DNA of 64,000 nt, from the NCBI GenBank assembly GCA_958295665.1, contig OY282558.1, positions 36,043,045-36,107,044 of the forward strand. Reading direction: 5' to 3'. Made by a program: the position numbers and the translations under genes. This document shows, piece by piece, positions 32,800 to 44,879 of this stretch; positions within the stretch are counted from its first letter, which is position 1, and every line of letters starts with the position of its first letter. The notes under the pieces were generated by a model, which saw only the letters and a program-made list of their open reading frames with translations, did no database searches and was not told where the DNA came from. The stretch is from Tipula vernalis. Taxonomy: Eukaryota > Arthropoda > Insecta > Diptera > Tipulidae.

Positions 32800-33394
32800 A
32801 GTTAGTATTACTGGTATGTGCACAATAATCATTCGGTATGAGCAATCTGCGCAAAGCATTTCCGGCTACTGACTCACGGCATATGGGGGTTTAATCCAGA
32901 CTCATACCAAACTTAATTCGCTGTGCTATGATGTTATTTAAGCACTGATCACCATCCAATCGTCCTACACTATCGATCGCTTTAACTCCTATACATTATA
33001 TTAAACTTAAATTAACACAAGTAAATATAATATGTAACTAGAGAAAAATGTCTAAAACAAATGTTGATATGAAATGATTCTCCGCTCGTCAAATTACATG
33101 CCCTCTGCCGACTAACCAAAATTCTCGTACGATTTTTTTCATCATCCACCTCCTCATCCCGTTTTTTCTTAATTTTTTTTTTCTTTATTTTTTGATATTG
33201 TTTTCATTGATTACCCAACACGGCAATAACGTAAAAAAAATAATTTTAATTGATCTGTTTCTTATCGTATTTTGCAAGACGTGTACCAGGGAAGTAATCA
33301 AATCAAAATAGAGAGTCGTTACAATCGTGGGGACGATGCACGCTGAGATGTCTCAAAGCCGGGCTGAATATTCTCATGCTATAAATATATGAAT
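32800..33394. other. unassigned spacer between BEL/Pao and Ty3/gypsy remnants
   Basis: No protein similarity recognised. TGTAACGACTCTC on the minus strand near 33325 could begin an LTR of the gypsy element but no second copy was found. Confidence 0.4.
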
Positions 33395-34053
33395 AGCTTG
33401 TCATCAATGGTGGTAAATATCCTTGAGATGATAAACTCCCAAAACATTTCCTTTCAAATCTTTACATTCGAAAGCTACCTGACCTATACCGACTTTGAAA
33501 TAACTGCTGGAATAGCTTTTGGAGCAAGTTTAGCGTTAAAGTTCTTTGAAGCAACACTTTGTGCAAAGTTTTTTATGAACACTTTCTGCCCTGGTACAAA
33601 TCGCCGAACACGAGTTCGAAGATTGTAATTAGCTACATTTTTAGTGTAAGCATTTCGTAAATGGGTCAAAACGGATTCACGTGCCATGTTAAGTCTATCA
33701 GGTTTCGAAGAGATGATTATTTCATTATCATTATGCTGTGTTAAAAATTTGTGTAGGGTGTAATCGGAACCATGATTTTTCTGATGCTCCCCAAACACTA
33801 AATAATGAGGTGAGTAACCAGTATACTCATGTACGACATTCCGCAAAGCGGAAGCTATTTCACTGAGGTGTGAATCCCAGTCACGCTGGTCAGACTTGAT
33901 GTACGACCGAATAGCCGATAAAATACAACGATTAACACATTCGGAAGTGTTCGATTGAGAGGTATATTTGGGCGCGGTAAGATGGTTCACACCATATTTG
34001 TTGAGTAGTGTTTTAAACTGGACCGACACGAACTGTTTTCCGCTGTCCGTCAA
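33395..34053 (-). pseudogene. Ty3/gypsy integrase, catalytic and C-terminal part
   Basis: MTDSGKQFVSVQFKTLLNKY (second catalytic Asp), SQSNTSECVNRCILSAI (catalytic Glu), LVFGEHQKNHGSDY, then RRFVPGQKVFIKNFAQS and NFNAKLAPKAIPAVISKSV, the C-terminal GPY/F-like module. After a shift near 33484, EMFWEFIISRIFTT continues to about 33395. The first catalytic Asp is in the next frame at 34087-34524. Confidence 0.85.
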
Positions 34054-34086
34054 AACCGTTTCCGGAACTGAAAATAGGTTGAAGAT

Positions 34087-34524
34087 TTATCCTTCCACGA
34101 ATTCGACTAGACTGGCCGAATTGGGATTCCTTAACGCTTTAAGGAAAACAAATCGTGAATATTTATCCAGCACAACCAAAATAAACGCATTACCACGCTT
34201 GGTACGGGGATAATGGCCCAAGAAGTCCATGTATAACCATTGAAATGAATAGTGCACTTCTGTGAAATTACCCATTGGAGGACGGGTTGCATAATTTATA
34301 GGCTTACACATTTTGCATATTTCGCACTGGGATACATAATTTTTGATGCACTTTGCCATGTGGGGCCAGTAAAAATATCTACGAAGTCTTTCCAATGTCT
34401 TTTCAAAGCCAAAATGCGCGGATAACGGAGGAGAGTGTGCTTGTTCCGTCAGTTTATGAGTCATCGAATTAGGTATCACCAATTTCCATTCCGGTAAATC
34501 TCGTATCGTGAATCTGAATACCAT
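34087..34524 (-). pseudogene. Ty3/gypsy integrase, zinc-binding part
   Basis: EQAHSPPLSAHFGFEKTLER and FYWPHMAKCIKNYVSQCEIC give the intact HHCC zinc domain, followed by WLYMDFLGHYPRTKRGNAFI (first catalytic Asp) and LDKYSRFVFLKAL. A frameshift between 34053 and 34087 separates it from the rest of the integrase. Confidence 0.87.
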
Positions 34525-34951
34525 AGGATGAGCGTATAAGAAGTTTGTTATCTTCTACCCGTAGATTAGAATTTGCACTAGCCAGTTTTTGAAAATTTAA
34601 AATTTGGTTAACATACTCTTCATCCGTTGAAAATTCTGGTATATTCAAATTCACTTGCAATGGTAAATCCCTTATCTGTATGTAATTGACCTGTCTAATC
34701 ACGAAATGAAATCCTTCTATGTAAGCCTGAAATCGTTTTATGCTTAAAACTACCACATAACACTCAAGCTCCGTGACTGAATAATTTCTTTGCGCTTTGT
34801 TAAGTTTTTTTGACATGTAGGCTACAGGAACTTCTTCATCTTCCAACCCTCGCTGGAACAACACGCTGCCAACACCTGTCGAGCTTGCGTCACATTGAAG
34901 ATAAAAGGTTTTCTTGAAGTCGGGATTTCGTAAAACGGGAGCTGTTATCAA
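34525..34951 (-). pseudogene. Ty3/gypsy RNase H
   Basis: FYLQCDASSTGVGSVLFQRG (catalytic Asp), EVPVAYMSKKLNKAQRNYSV and TELECYVVVLSIKRFQAYIEG (catalytic Glu), then VNYIQIRDLPLQVN. The DH..L block after it is changed (HFVIRQVNYIQ where HFxVxTDHxxL is usual), so the last catalytic Asp seems lost. Confidence 0.83.
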
Positions 34952-34964
34952 AGCAGATTTTAAA

Positions 34965-35246
34965 TCAACAAAAGCACGTTGTGCTTATGTTATGTTTCAT
35001 CATAAACTTACTTTTATTTATGATGATGGTGAGGTTAGCTTCCCTCAATAATCTTGCTACTTCTTTTAACAAGGAAAAATGCTCCTCGATGCTGGCTGAG
35101 GTGATCAAAAGGTCGTCTAAATACACGAATACACGATCCTGCAGATGAACTGGTATCACCCTGTGCATCAGACGACACATTCGCTGAGGCGCATTACATA
35201 AGCCGAATGGCATCCGTAAAAGCGGTATATTGCCTGGACTTTTCAT
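34965..35246 (-). pseudogene. Ty3/gypsy reverse transcriptase, palm with YLDD
   Basis: LLRMPFGLCNAPQRMCRLM and the active site DRVFVYLDDLLITSASIEEH, then LLKEVARLLREANLTI. The following cysteine-free thumb part is missing: the reading goes from INKSKFMMKHN to residues just before RNase H (ALITAPVLRNPDF), a deletion of about 100 codons. Confidence 0.87.
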
Positions 35247-35315
35247 CGAAAGGAATTTGCTAAAAGGCGTCTTTTAGATCAATACTAGAAATAAATCTGG
35301 TTTGATCTAGTCTTC

Positions 35316-35918
35316 CTAATAAACGGCGTTCACCTTACGCGCATCCAAACATAGCCTTAGTTTACCATTGGGCTTTTTAATGAGATTGACAGGCGAACAC
35401 CAACTGCTATTACTTTCTTCAATAACGCCCAGCGATAACATTCGATCTAACTCCTTGTTTATATCGGCTTGTACGGCAGGCGAGGCAGCATAATACCTCT
35501 GTTTAATAGGCGTAGATGTTCCGACGTCAATGATGTAGGTGATATAAGAGGTTTTGCCTAAACCAAGCAGATCAGAAGATGGAAACAATTCGATAAGGTG
35601 GTTTAGCTCACAAAGATGCTTATCGGAGAGAGTGTGCTGATTACTAATATCGGGGTTGGAAAGCGGCTTATATATATCTTCGACTACTACTGTAGCTAAA
35701 CCAAATTCTTTCCAAAAGTCTATACCGAGATATAAGCTCTGCTTTAAATCCGGTGCGACGTGCAGAAGTATATCACGTGTTTTGTTCAAATAAGTTATCG
35801 GTATATTGATGTGCCCGAGAATTGAATTTTTGTGTCCGTTTGCTGTTAGGACGTATGTCGGCAAACTATGAAACTTATGTTGAAACGACTTTAGAAAATA
35901 GTGACTTCTTAGCACCAC
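35316..35918 (-). pseudogene. Ty3/gypsy protease end and RT fingers
   Basis: Minus frame beginning in the protease-like region (VLTANGHKNSILGHINIPI and LYLGIDFWKEFGLA) and continuing into the RT with IKQRYYAASPAVQADINKEL, LDRMLSLGVIEESNSSWCSP and NGKLRLCLDARKVN. The step to the palm at 35246 involves a shift across 35250-35316. Confidence 0.85.
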
Positions 35919-36152
35919 TATCTAGTAATCCGCGTATAATTTGACCTCCGACAAGCACTTCAGCATATGGCCTTCCATCAATTTCATCCTGTGTAATCGA
36001 TTCGATGCATTTTGATTTAATTTTCCGTCGATTATACCAATAACGAGCGCTTCGAGAATAAGTAGCTAATGTCGGTAGTGATGTAGGAGAAATTGTGGAA
36101 ACAGCGTTGGCTATAAACTTTTGAGAATTATGTATTGTGATGTCTTGGATAT

Positions 36153-36593
36153 TTAAGGGGTCTGGAATTTCGCTCCATCCGATTCGAGATGATTTGTTGG
36201 CCTTTGGAAAAACGTTCGCCCAGGATTACATTTCGAACAATTCGGTTTTATTACATTTTCCGTACCACAACCGTAGCAAAAAATGTGTGTGAAAACGATC
36301 GAGCAATCTTGGTACCGATATCCTATGTCGTGACAATTCCAACAAATCATTAAATTATTCGGGTTCTCTGTGACGTCTATCTTAGAAGCGTTATAAGTTT
36401 TAATCGGAACCTCCCTATATTTTGGTTCCACAGTCGAATGATTATTCAAGGTTGTTCTATTATTTTTTGATGTGTTAAATGCTTCAATGGCCCAGGCATT
36501 TTCCTCCGATACTGATGAACTGTCGGGTTGGCTAAACGGACCAAGTTCGTGAATATATCTTTTATGAGCGCAGGACTTCCACACATTCTTCAA
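36153..36593 (-). pseudogene. chimeric open frame: BEL/Pao RT end joined to gypsy gag zinc knuckles
   Basis: A 146-codon minus frame. The first ~40 residues (CAHKRYIHELGPFSQPDSSS, then EENAWAIEAF) line up with the segment that follows the active site in BEL/Pao RT, and the codons just upstream (36600-36830, other frame) are BEL RT. From about residue 45 on, it is gypsy gag with knuckles MICWNCHDIGYRYQDC and CYGCGTENVIKPNCSKC. So the frame fuses two unrelated elements near 36480. It is chance read-through at a junction, not a designed fusion. Confidence 0.55.
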
Positions 36594-37700
36594 AATAATG
36601 GCAATGTTTTATTGCTTTATATACGCGTGGTTTCTGTTAACGATTCCCATCTTCCTTCAGGTTCTTCATATACTCGGCTGTAGACGGCGAACAGTATGCT
36701 CCAAATGCCAACACAGTCATCTGGCAGGTAGGGATTTCCTCATGTGGACGATCTCTCCACAAGCATCGCTGATCGTTTTTGTCGCCCCACTTGATCCCAA
36801 GTCGTCTAAGTTTACTAGGTTTACCAATACATCAGGCCGTCAAAGATTTGAATTTATTGGGATTCCTCGACTGTTATTGCGGCATCTTGTTACCGGAAAA
36901 ATGGGTAAGTACGATTTGTGCACATTTTCGGCCGCTTCTAGTTCTTTCGAATGCTTCTGTTCGAAGCTAAAGAATCAATGCATAAAGCCATTTGACTTGA
37001 AACTGGTCGTTTTGCTTCTCTACTAGTAGTTTTCTTGCTCTGGCGTTTTTATGGGATTCTACCTTCGATTCGAGAACAGCTAGGATTTCCAGTGAGATCA
37101 ATTTTTTTAAATACTCGTGCAAATTCTCCTCTGCTACTTTGTGATGTTTCAGTGACGTGTATTGAATATTTTTTTCTCGTGCTCCGCCCTGTAAGGTTCA
37201 TCTAATGCGCATAAGTGTTGATAACAGCTAATAGTGATTGAAACTTAAGGATCGGATGAACTGCTTCCACCGTCCTAACCTCTTGGAGTTCAAATATATT
37301 ATCGACACCTTGTTCAGAAATTTGCCAACTACCATTTCAGTTGTGGTATATGGACAATATACATCCAGCTTTCCCATAGAACACCACTTATGGTGTGGTT
37401 GAGCGCAGTCGTATATTCCGCATTTTGATTTTATTTTGCAGTCACGGCGGCAATGTTTCCCCATAAAAGGATTTACATATTCGGAAATATACTTCTCGCA
37501 TTGCGTGGAATGCATCCGTGTTGGTCATTTTTCAGTTCGAAGTTATCGGTGTAACTGCTTCGACCGGTTGGCCAAACAAACAGCTCGCTCAAAACTACAA
37601 TATAAAGGCAAACGCCTAATTTCCTACTTCTGTTTCATAATTTACATTTTCATAATTTATCGCCTCTTAACAGTTCTCTTTCCCAATTCCAAATGCTGTT
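36480..37700 (-). mobile_element. third BEL/Pao remnant (Pao-like)
   Basis: At 36600-36830 the minus strand reads DKNDQRCLWRD, CQMTVLAFGAYCSPSTAEYM and KHCHYFEECVEVL; the last is a decayed YVDD site. At 37228-37515 it reads KHCRRDCKIKSKCGIYDC and PHHKWC, the gag zinc knuckle, then TTTEMVVGKFLNKV-like residues. The order agrees with one element, with protease and RT start missing or unreadable between 36850 and 37220. It abuts the second gypsy element. Confidence 0.65.
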
Positions 37701-40689
37701 TCTAGATACGACCTTTGTATTATTAACGCCTTTGTATCAAGGGAATGGGAATGGCGTTTGTTTTACACAAACATATTTAAATATTTTATTTTAATCAGCA
37801 TTTGACGCAATTGCGTTTTTATCTAAAATATATTCGTATATTAATTAATATTAATTTAAATTAATTTTTTTAATTACTTTTAATTTCATAAAAATGATTC
37901 AAAAATTATAAATTAATTTATTAATAGAATTTAAATGATTTTTAAATGTACTACGTATGCATGGTGATATATTATGTTAAACAATTTTTTTATTTTACAA
38001 TGAATGTACAAACAAAATTAATTTTCGATTAATTTAAAATTAATTAATTTGAAAAGGTTAGTGGACCACACAAAATAATATTGGCGTATTTTTGGCAGAA
38101 TTTCTGCACCCATTTAACCGAGCCAGATAAGAAAGTGTGTAACATTTTAGCCAGATAAACGGTTGAGAAAATCAATATAAAGGTATAATACACAACCAAA
38201 CATCATGTTACACTACTCAAAAGAAAGCTTCTGTACTTGTTTTACGTTTCACCCAAGACAAATGTTTTGAAGCAATGACGTAAGAGAGCTGAATTTGTTT
38301 TTGTGAATTTAGTTCGCATATTTGACAATTTTGTGATGCTTTAGGAAAAAACCCACATTTTCCATTATTACGTTATATGTACAAAACATCAAACCATTGT
38401 AAAATCTCTTTCTTCCAAAAATTCCGGGACAATTAAGCTTTCCTGTACAAAGAAATTTTTTTAGAATTTTTCGTTTCTTTTTAATTTTTGGGTTTTTGTT
38501 TTTCTGTTGTTGATTTTGTCGGCTCCCTGGACTAAATTATCGGTAGAATGAGGGTACACAAGTATTCTGTTCTTTGACTTTGAAGTACACAGATGAAAAC
38601 GGAAGTTTAACGAGAAAATTTGCTATAGTGATCCATAACTACAGGAAGGATACCTAATGTCCTATAATCAAATAATTGACCTTAAAAATGGGATTTAAAA
38701 TGATACCGATTAATATTTATGTCGGATTCAATGTCAACGATGAGAACGCAATTACGTAGGAGACAAAACAAATCTATGTAATTCTAAATTTCCAATGCTT
38801 TTTCACAACTCGTCGTAATGGATTTTTATTTCTCAGCATCATGGTTTTTTATTTGACAGGTTCATTATTTCAATTGCACAGAAATAAGGTAGGTACTAAC
38901 TGCTTAAAGCAGAAATGTATATGTGCTTTCTTAAAAAAAAATCAAGCTTTATATATTTATACTGATAGCGCCAGTACTGCTACACCGATTTTATCGAAAT
39001 TTTGATAGGATATAGATGATGTCCATTGAATTAATCAGCACTCTAATTCATTTCATGCTCAACCCCAGGACTTCGAGAGGGCTGTCACACTCCCGTTTAT
39101 TCCTACTCCTGCCCCATCTTCCGTTTGATTTATTCTTACGAGTTGCTGGGAATGGAAAGTAGCCTGTAGGCCACTCAGATTTACTACAGGAAGGCTAAAT
39201 AAAACTGAAGGGTGCCTGGTATCCAGAGTCCGCATACTTGCTCGGACTGATTAACCTATCAGCCATTCATCCATCAGCATATGCTGTTCCCCCTCAGATT
39301 AGGGTTTTTTCCAAGAGTTTCTCCTTTAGCGCCGTATTTTAACCTGTGCGAAATGGCTAAAAATGTACCAAATGGCCTAATTAAAAAATAAACGGCCACA
39401 AATTGAAATTCTAGTTAAGGAATCACGTTGGGCACTTATTAAAGATTGGGTTTTCCCTTATGGCGAAAGTTTTTTAAATTATTTGATGCTAAAAACAGTT
39501 CTAAATGGCTCTTGCAATATTTTAGCTGTATCGAAAGTTAGTTATAATCGCCACACTGGCGTTATTTTGAATTTAAAATTTGGACTACAACCGCACGCCC
39601 GGTTGATAATGTTAGTATTTCTACAATAAAATGACCTAAATTAGATCTGAAATCACAATAAAAGCTAGAAGAAGATCTGCTCGATAAATAGAAAATGTGG
39701 TGCGGTTTATCACCTATAATAATTGGCACCATGCACTCGATGAAACTGGCTCTTTTTTTCAATGCAGCAGTTGGTTGGTGACCCAAAATTGATTGATTGG
39801 AGTTATACATGACCTAAAGAGCTTTTGGAGAGGATTAGTTGGTAATGAAAGAAATTGATTACAGACGTCAATATTTAGTTACGAAAACCGCATATGAAAC
39901 TTGCCCTGCTAATTTTTCGAGGCATAACTATTGCTAAGGCACAGTAATTAAAACACTTTCCAGATATAACACTTTAAATGTTGAATTGATACAAATTTTG
40001 AAATTTTGTGTTCCTGTCGTAAGCAGGAATTACGATAGGAAATTCGTTTTGTTTGTCACTGCAAAAATCAGCTTGTATCCTGCCATAAAATCACTTTACG
40101 AAAATACCAGTTTATAGGTTGTTTTGACAATTTCTCATTCTCAATTTAAGAGCCAAATTGTGGATTGGCCTGTCTCTGATTTTCGATTGTCCCTTAGATC
40201 CGATTGTAGAAAGGTTAAATATTTCTTATAGAAGTGTATCCATCAATAGCATTTTCAAGTCAAATTCAAGATTAGGAATGATATTGGTTATTTATTAACC
40301 GATTAGGAATGAAATTCGGCATGCACGACGGAAATGGGGTTCTAATTAATTTTACATGAAGTTTTTATTTCATGTCTATTATCGAATATACATATATTCG
40401 ATTTATCGAATTTCAACACAATCGGTTTAGAAATTTCTTCCTAATTGGCCGTATTCAGCCGTAAACAGTCAAGTTACTTCCTAACTGATCATATTCCAGC
40501 ACTTCCTCTAAATACTATTTTAGAGTCCCATTTACATCGTGTATACTCAATTTCACCATTATCGGTTAAGAAATGGCAAAGTTCTTTCCTAATTGGCCTT
40601 AATTTGACTAGAAATACTGTACAGGCGTAAACTTCTATATGAGATATTCAAACTCCGTTAGAGAATCGCTAAATTTCCTATGCGGATTT
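37701..40689. other. non-coding DNA, nothing recognised
   Basis: AT-rich, with a less AT-rich patch at 39060-39300 that has no coding match. No terminal repeats or element proteins were seen. 40230-40640 has several loose repeats of CCTAATTGGCC and TCGGTTTAGAAAT type words, too diverged to define a unit. Confidence 0.4.
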
Positions 40690-42410
40690 GAGCTTAACTA
40701 AAAATAAATCAGGCTTGTCTTTTAAATAATACGATAAATATTTAAAAATTCATGAAAATACGTCGTTGGTAGAGGTTAAAGCGAAAGATAGAATTATTAA
40801 GCCTTGGACAAAGCCTGACGTTCTTGGGAAATTAGGTATAAAAATAAACTTTCGAAAAAGCTGAATAATAACTTAAATGATTCGGTCTTTACAAACCGAG
40901 TTAAGGCACTAATTAGAGCTGTTAAACAGGAAATATTTTTGGCCAACGCTAATTATTTTAATAATAAGTTTGAAGCTATCAATGGTAACATTAAACAAAT
41001 TTGGAAATTAGTCGATGAGATTTTAAACAAAGACAGGTGAAACGCTCAAATTGAAGAAATAGGCATTGATGAAAATGCTTCAGTAACCGATCGACGCGAA
41101 TTGACTGATTTGTTTAACAATCACTTCGTTAATACTGCCTTAAATTTGAAACAATCCATTGACTGTATTATTGAATTCTGCGCCAATCTTATTTACATTA
41201 ATTCTGAATTAAAATCGTGTGTGTTTTTAGAAACTTTCCCGCTTAAAATTCTAAATGTGATTTCGGAATTACAAATATCGCATTCGTCTGGAAATGATCT
41301 GTTTAGCAACTTCCTCGTTAAAACAATCTCCATTTATATTGTTGTGTTTTTTCAGACATAGTAAATTTAAGTTTTTCGACCGGTGTTTTCCCTTCTAGAT
41401 TAAAAGAGGCTGATTTTTATTCCAATTGCGGATTTAAAAAAAAGGCGAAAGGAAAAATATTTCAAACTAAAGACCAATCAATCTCCTTGCTTTCTCTGTT
41501 TGGTAAAATCATCGAGAAACTCGTCCATTCGAGGATTACTAGTTTTTTGGACAGTACTAATTATTTAAATGACAGCCAGTTTGACTTCAGAAATCCAGAG
41601 GCACTCAAAATGCTCTATTTGAATTCACTGACTTTTTATATGAAGGACTTCTATCTTACGAAGGCATTCGATATAGTTTACCACAAAGTTCTATTGAAAA
41701 CGCTTTTTTATGCTGAGTTCCAGAGCACCACTGTGCTTTGGAGACACTATATCGATGACCTTCGTAAGTATCTCATAATAACGATTACGAAATTTTACTT
41801 ACTATGTAGAGCATGCCCGACTGCAGTTTTAAGAAATATATACTTTGCATTAGTTGACTCGAAATTGTCTTATGGCTTAGTGTTTTGGGGTGGCACTTAC
41901 TACTCCAGAATTCAACCACTTATTATTGTGCAGAAGCATATTGTTTGGATAATTATTAATGCAGAGAGGACTTTTGCTTCATGGCCCCTATTTCAATCTC
42001 TGGAGATATTTCCCCTTAGACATCTGTTTGTGCTCAACCTCAAAGTATTGAAAGCTCTTTTTGTTATCATTGTGAACCAGTCAAAGGTCAGCACTAGATA
42101 CAACTTGAGGAACCCTCACTATATTCGGCTTCAAAGAATCTACACAACGAACTATGAAATCTCATTTTTAATTTTGGCTCCCAAAATGTTCAATAGTCTT
42201 CTGGATGAATTGAAAATTTGTCGGAATTTGAAATATTTTCAATCCGGTCTAAAAATATTTTTATTCGAATGTGATAGTGTGAGTGATTTGGTGCAATTTC
42301 AAGTATAGGTAATAGAATCGCAATGTATAACAGCAGACAACACTGGATATAAAGCATCCACAGATTGTTTTGTTTGATGAATAAATAAATAAATTATGAA
42401 ACAAAAAAAA
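40690..42410 (+). mobile_element. non-LTR retrotransposon remnant with AATA tail
   Basis: Starts within the region between endonuclease and RT (WTKPDVLGKLGIK, then VKALIRAVKQEIFLANANYF), continues through RT fingers (41101-41361), RT motif SLFGKIIEKLVHSRIT with ASNYRPISLL-type residues, and KAFDIVYHKVLLKTL, then jumps to the thumb (LSYGLVFWGGTYYS). Most of the palm including the ADD site is deleted at about 41720-41800. It ends GAATAAATAAATAAATTATG at 42380-42399 then an A-run. 5' truncated; same family as 20-480. Confidence 0.8.
41487..42308 (+). pseudogene. non-LTR reverse transcriptase, fingers joined to thumb
   Basis: 273 open codons with an internal deletion kept in frame. FGKIIEKLVHSRITSFLDST and DSQFDFRNPE are fingers; LTKAFDIVYHKVLLKTL holds the first palm motif (usual form KAFDTVDH, here IVYH). 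The QG and ADD motifs are absent. VLRNIYFALVDSKLSYGLVF and SWPLFQSLEIFPLRHLFV are thumb/connection. The open frame is a chance product of the deletion; activity is excluded by the missing catalytic site. Confidence 0.82.
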
Positions 42411-44376
42411 AAACGTCAAGCCAGGTAGCCAAGAGGGAAACTGTGTTACGTAATTTAAATCACGTAATTAATCTTGTACATGCATACATATATATTAACA
42501 CTAACACACAGTTAAAAACCAGTAAATAAAATTAAGATAATTTTTGTTACGTTTTTGTTTTGTTATAGTAATACTAAGATTAGAATAATGGTGATAAGAA
42601 AACAACATTAAGATAAAAAGGTCAGAAAATTGACCCTCATATAAGTAATTATCATTAATTGTGCGTGTGATGCAAATTAATTAAGCTAATCTTCTGTGAT
42701 ACATTCTAGTTTATTTTGTCTTGTTGTTGTATATTTTAGCAATCATTGTATGCTAATTTTTGGTTTGAATAACAAAAAAACGGACAGCATCAGGGTTAAT
42801 AAGAAGATTTATTATCTTTATAGATGTATGTAGGTGTTTCGTTGAAATTCATTTTATATTTACAAAATAATGTACAATCTATAAATTGCACGCTAATTTA
42901 AACTGGAATTAATGTCACGCGACGGCTTGGGGTTGCTAGAATGAGGAATATGTATATTTATAAATCGCGTTTTCTCCGGACGTGTTCTGGTTTTTAAAAC
43001 TTTTGCATTTTCAAATAGGTGTTTACTGGAGGCGGAGGAAATTGGCTGGTTTGGCTGTTCTTGTTGTTTTTTAATGTTTTGTTTTAAAAATTTGAATCCC
43101 AGCCCAACCTTACGTTTTATAATTGAAACTATTTATAGAATTTACAAAATATTTCAGAGAAAAAAATCCACGAAATCCATCAACAAATGTGATTGCTGTA
43201 AAACTAAATTTTTCGAATATAATTTTTGATTTAAGGGGTCGACCAAAATATCATTGGCAATTTCTTATTAGGAACTACTTATAGAATCGACTTCACTTAT
43301 CAAATTTCAGATAAAAAATTCTATTAAAATCCATCCACAAACGTGGATCATTCGGTTGTTTATGTAAAAAAAGAAATTATCACTAGTGGTGTTCCGCAAT
43401 ATTTGAATCAATTCGGTTTTATATTAGGAACTACTCATAGAATACGCTTAATAACTCAGATATAAAATTTAACTAAAAATCTTAGGGAAACGTGATCAAT
43501 TTGGTGCTGGAAATGTAGTAAAGGCTGGATTAGTTATATCAAATAGAATGTAATATCAAGAGAAATGAAACTGAAGAAAAATTTTCCTACAAAAAAGGGG
43601 TTATGCATGGGGTTCTACAACCGTATAACTCCAGTTAAGTTTTTCCAAATTTAGAAATAAAACAACGGACGAATAGGAAATTTTAGGCAGAAACGATTAG
43701 TTAAAAAATGTTGTTATTGCAAATGCTCGAAAAAACCAAAAAAAATTGCCGTTGTTAGTGCTACATCTGATTAAATTTTTTATTCAGCTTCGGTCCTTTT
43801 GATGTTCCATACTTTTTGGTTTTATACATACATACTAGTAAATAGAAACACAATTTATCTTTGGCAAATCTAATTTTGTTTATTTACGGTTTGTACTTAG
43901 GGACCAAAGTATCATTAGTCGTGTGCCGTTTCTATTTAATGATTAATGAATTAGTATGAAAGAAGGTTTACAACTTTTTTGGAAAAGATTTCACCACGAC
44001 TTGTAATCAGTGGATGGTAATGTAACCAGTCGCCACCAAATAAATTTTATATATCATTTTTTTTAATCTTTTTGAGACGTAAAAACTATCCTGGTTTTTC
44101 TATGTCGAAATGTTCCGGTTTTCCCAAGTGGTTTCAGAATTCGTCCAGATTTAGTCGTTTTTTACTTGGTCACCCAACGTGTTTAGACATAATTGTCTCT
44201 TAAATAAATATTATACACAACTAACACCAATTTCCTACATATAAGGCAAGATCATCGCAGATCGGTCCAATTGCTCCACTGGTACCGTTCCGAAATTCTT
44301 CTTAATGGTAATCTTCTGGAACTATATCAGGGAAATTTCTGCAGCGTCAGTCCCTGCAGATTTAGCATTTCAAGCC
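42411..44376. other. AT-rich non-coding DNA with a weak three-fold repeat
   Basis: GGAACTACTTATAGAATCGAC at 43270 recurs in weaker form at 43125 (GAAACTATTTATAGAATTTAC) and 43428 (GGAACTACTCATAGAATACGC), with similar following sequence each time, spacing ~145-160 bp. This is an old tandem unit. No coding sequence is recognised. Confidence 0.45.
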
Positions 44377-44553
44377 GCGTACATGCTATACTTTTCTGGT
44401 GAAAAAATGTACACCACGAAGTTAGCTGTATGAGTTGAATTATTTCCAACTAGAACAAAAAGTTCACCAGGGTAACCAATTTTAACTAAAAATTTTATTA
44501 TTTTGCTAACTTCGTGGTGTACATTTTTTCACCAGAATTGGAGCATGTACGCA
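44377..44553. repeat. inverted repeat, ~48 bp arms, ~78 bp spacer
   Basis: Left arm 44377-44426 contains GCGTACATGCT and GGTGAAAAAATGTACACC and CACGAAGTTAGC; right arm 44505-44553 carries the complements GCTAACTTCGTG, GGTGTACATTTTTTCACC and AGCATGTACGC. The only visible mismatch is a few bases around TATACTTTT. The compact hairpin may be a MITE-like unit. Confidence 0.8.
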
Positions 44554-44875
44554 CCTTGAGTGTATATTTAGCGAAACTTTAAAACAATTTTGATATGTAT
44601 CAAGAAAAAAACTTTAGTTACTTTTGAAGAAAAATATAAAAATGACGTCGATCTGACTCAAAAGTCAAAGCCTGAAGACCTGTCATGTCGTCCGGTTACT
44701 TTATTACTCGTCCAAAAAAGACATAAGTCTTAGATTTTAACACCATTGACAGACTAGAGGATCTAAGAGCGATTAGCTGTAACTGCATAAACAGACTAAG
44801 GTTTAGCTAGTGGCATGGCGCCACGAATTCGTAGTGTCGGTATAAATACAAATGTCAATGTTAAATTCTTTAATT
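44554..44875. other. no recognised feature
   Basis: Short non-coding stretch before the LTR-like repeat. Confidence 0.4.
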
Positions 44876-44879
44876 ATAT

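Larger units (their letters stand above)
29330..32800 (-). mobile_element. BEL/Pao retrotransposon remnant, second copy
   Basis: Minus-strand order right to left: gag piece (32655-32768), palindrome junction (32479-32552), reverse transcriptase (32488-32104), RNase H region (31991-31737 and 31593-31378), a ~400-bp tandem duplication (30740-31538), integrase zinc domain and core (30598-29489). No LTRs with TG...CA ends were identified. It is a different lineage from the 13.6-21.8 kb copy judging by the integrase and RT residues. Confidence 0.8.
33395..36480 (-). mobile_element. second Ty3/gypsy element, decayed, no LTRs found
   Basis: Minus-strand order: gag zinc knuckles (36360-36190), protease-like region and RT fingers (35918-35316), RT palm (35246-34965), RNase H (34951-34590), integrase (34524-33484) with a C-terminal tail to 33395. 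The RT-RNase H join carries a deletion. Residues differ from the 14-19 kb gypsy, so it is another lineage. Confidence 0.82.

Noticed and set aside
36598..37026. 142-codon plus-strand open frame
   Set aside because: Antisense to the BEL/Pao RT fragment.
39562..39810. 82-codon minus open frame
   Set aside because: Serine-rich chance frame without motif or neighbouring signals.
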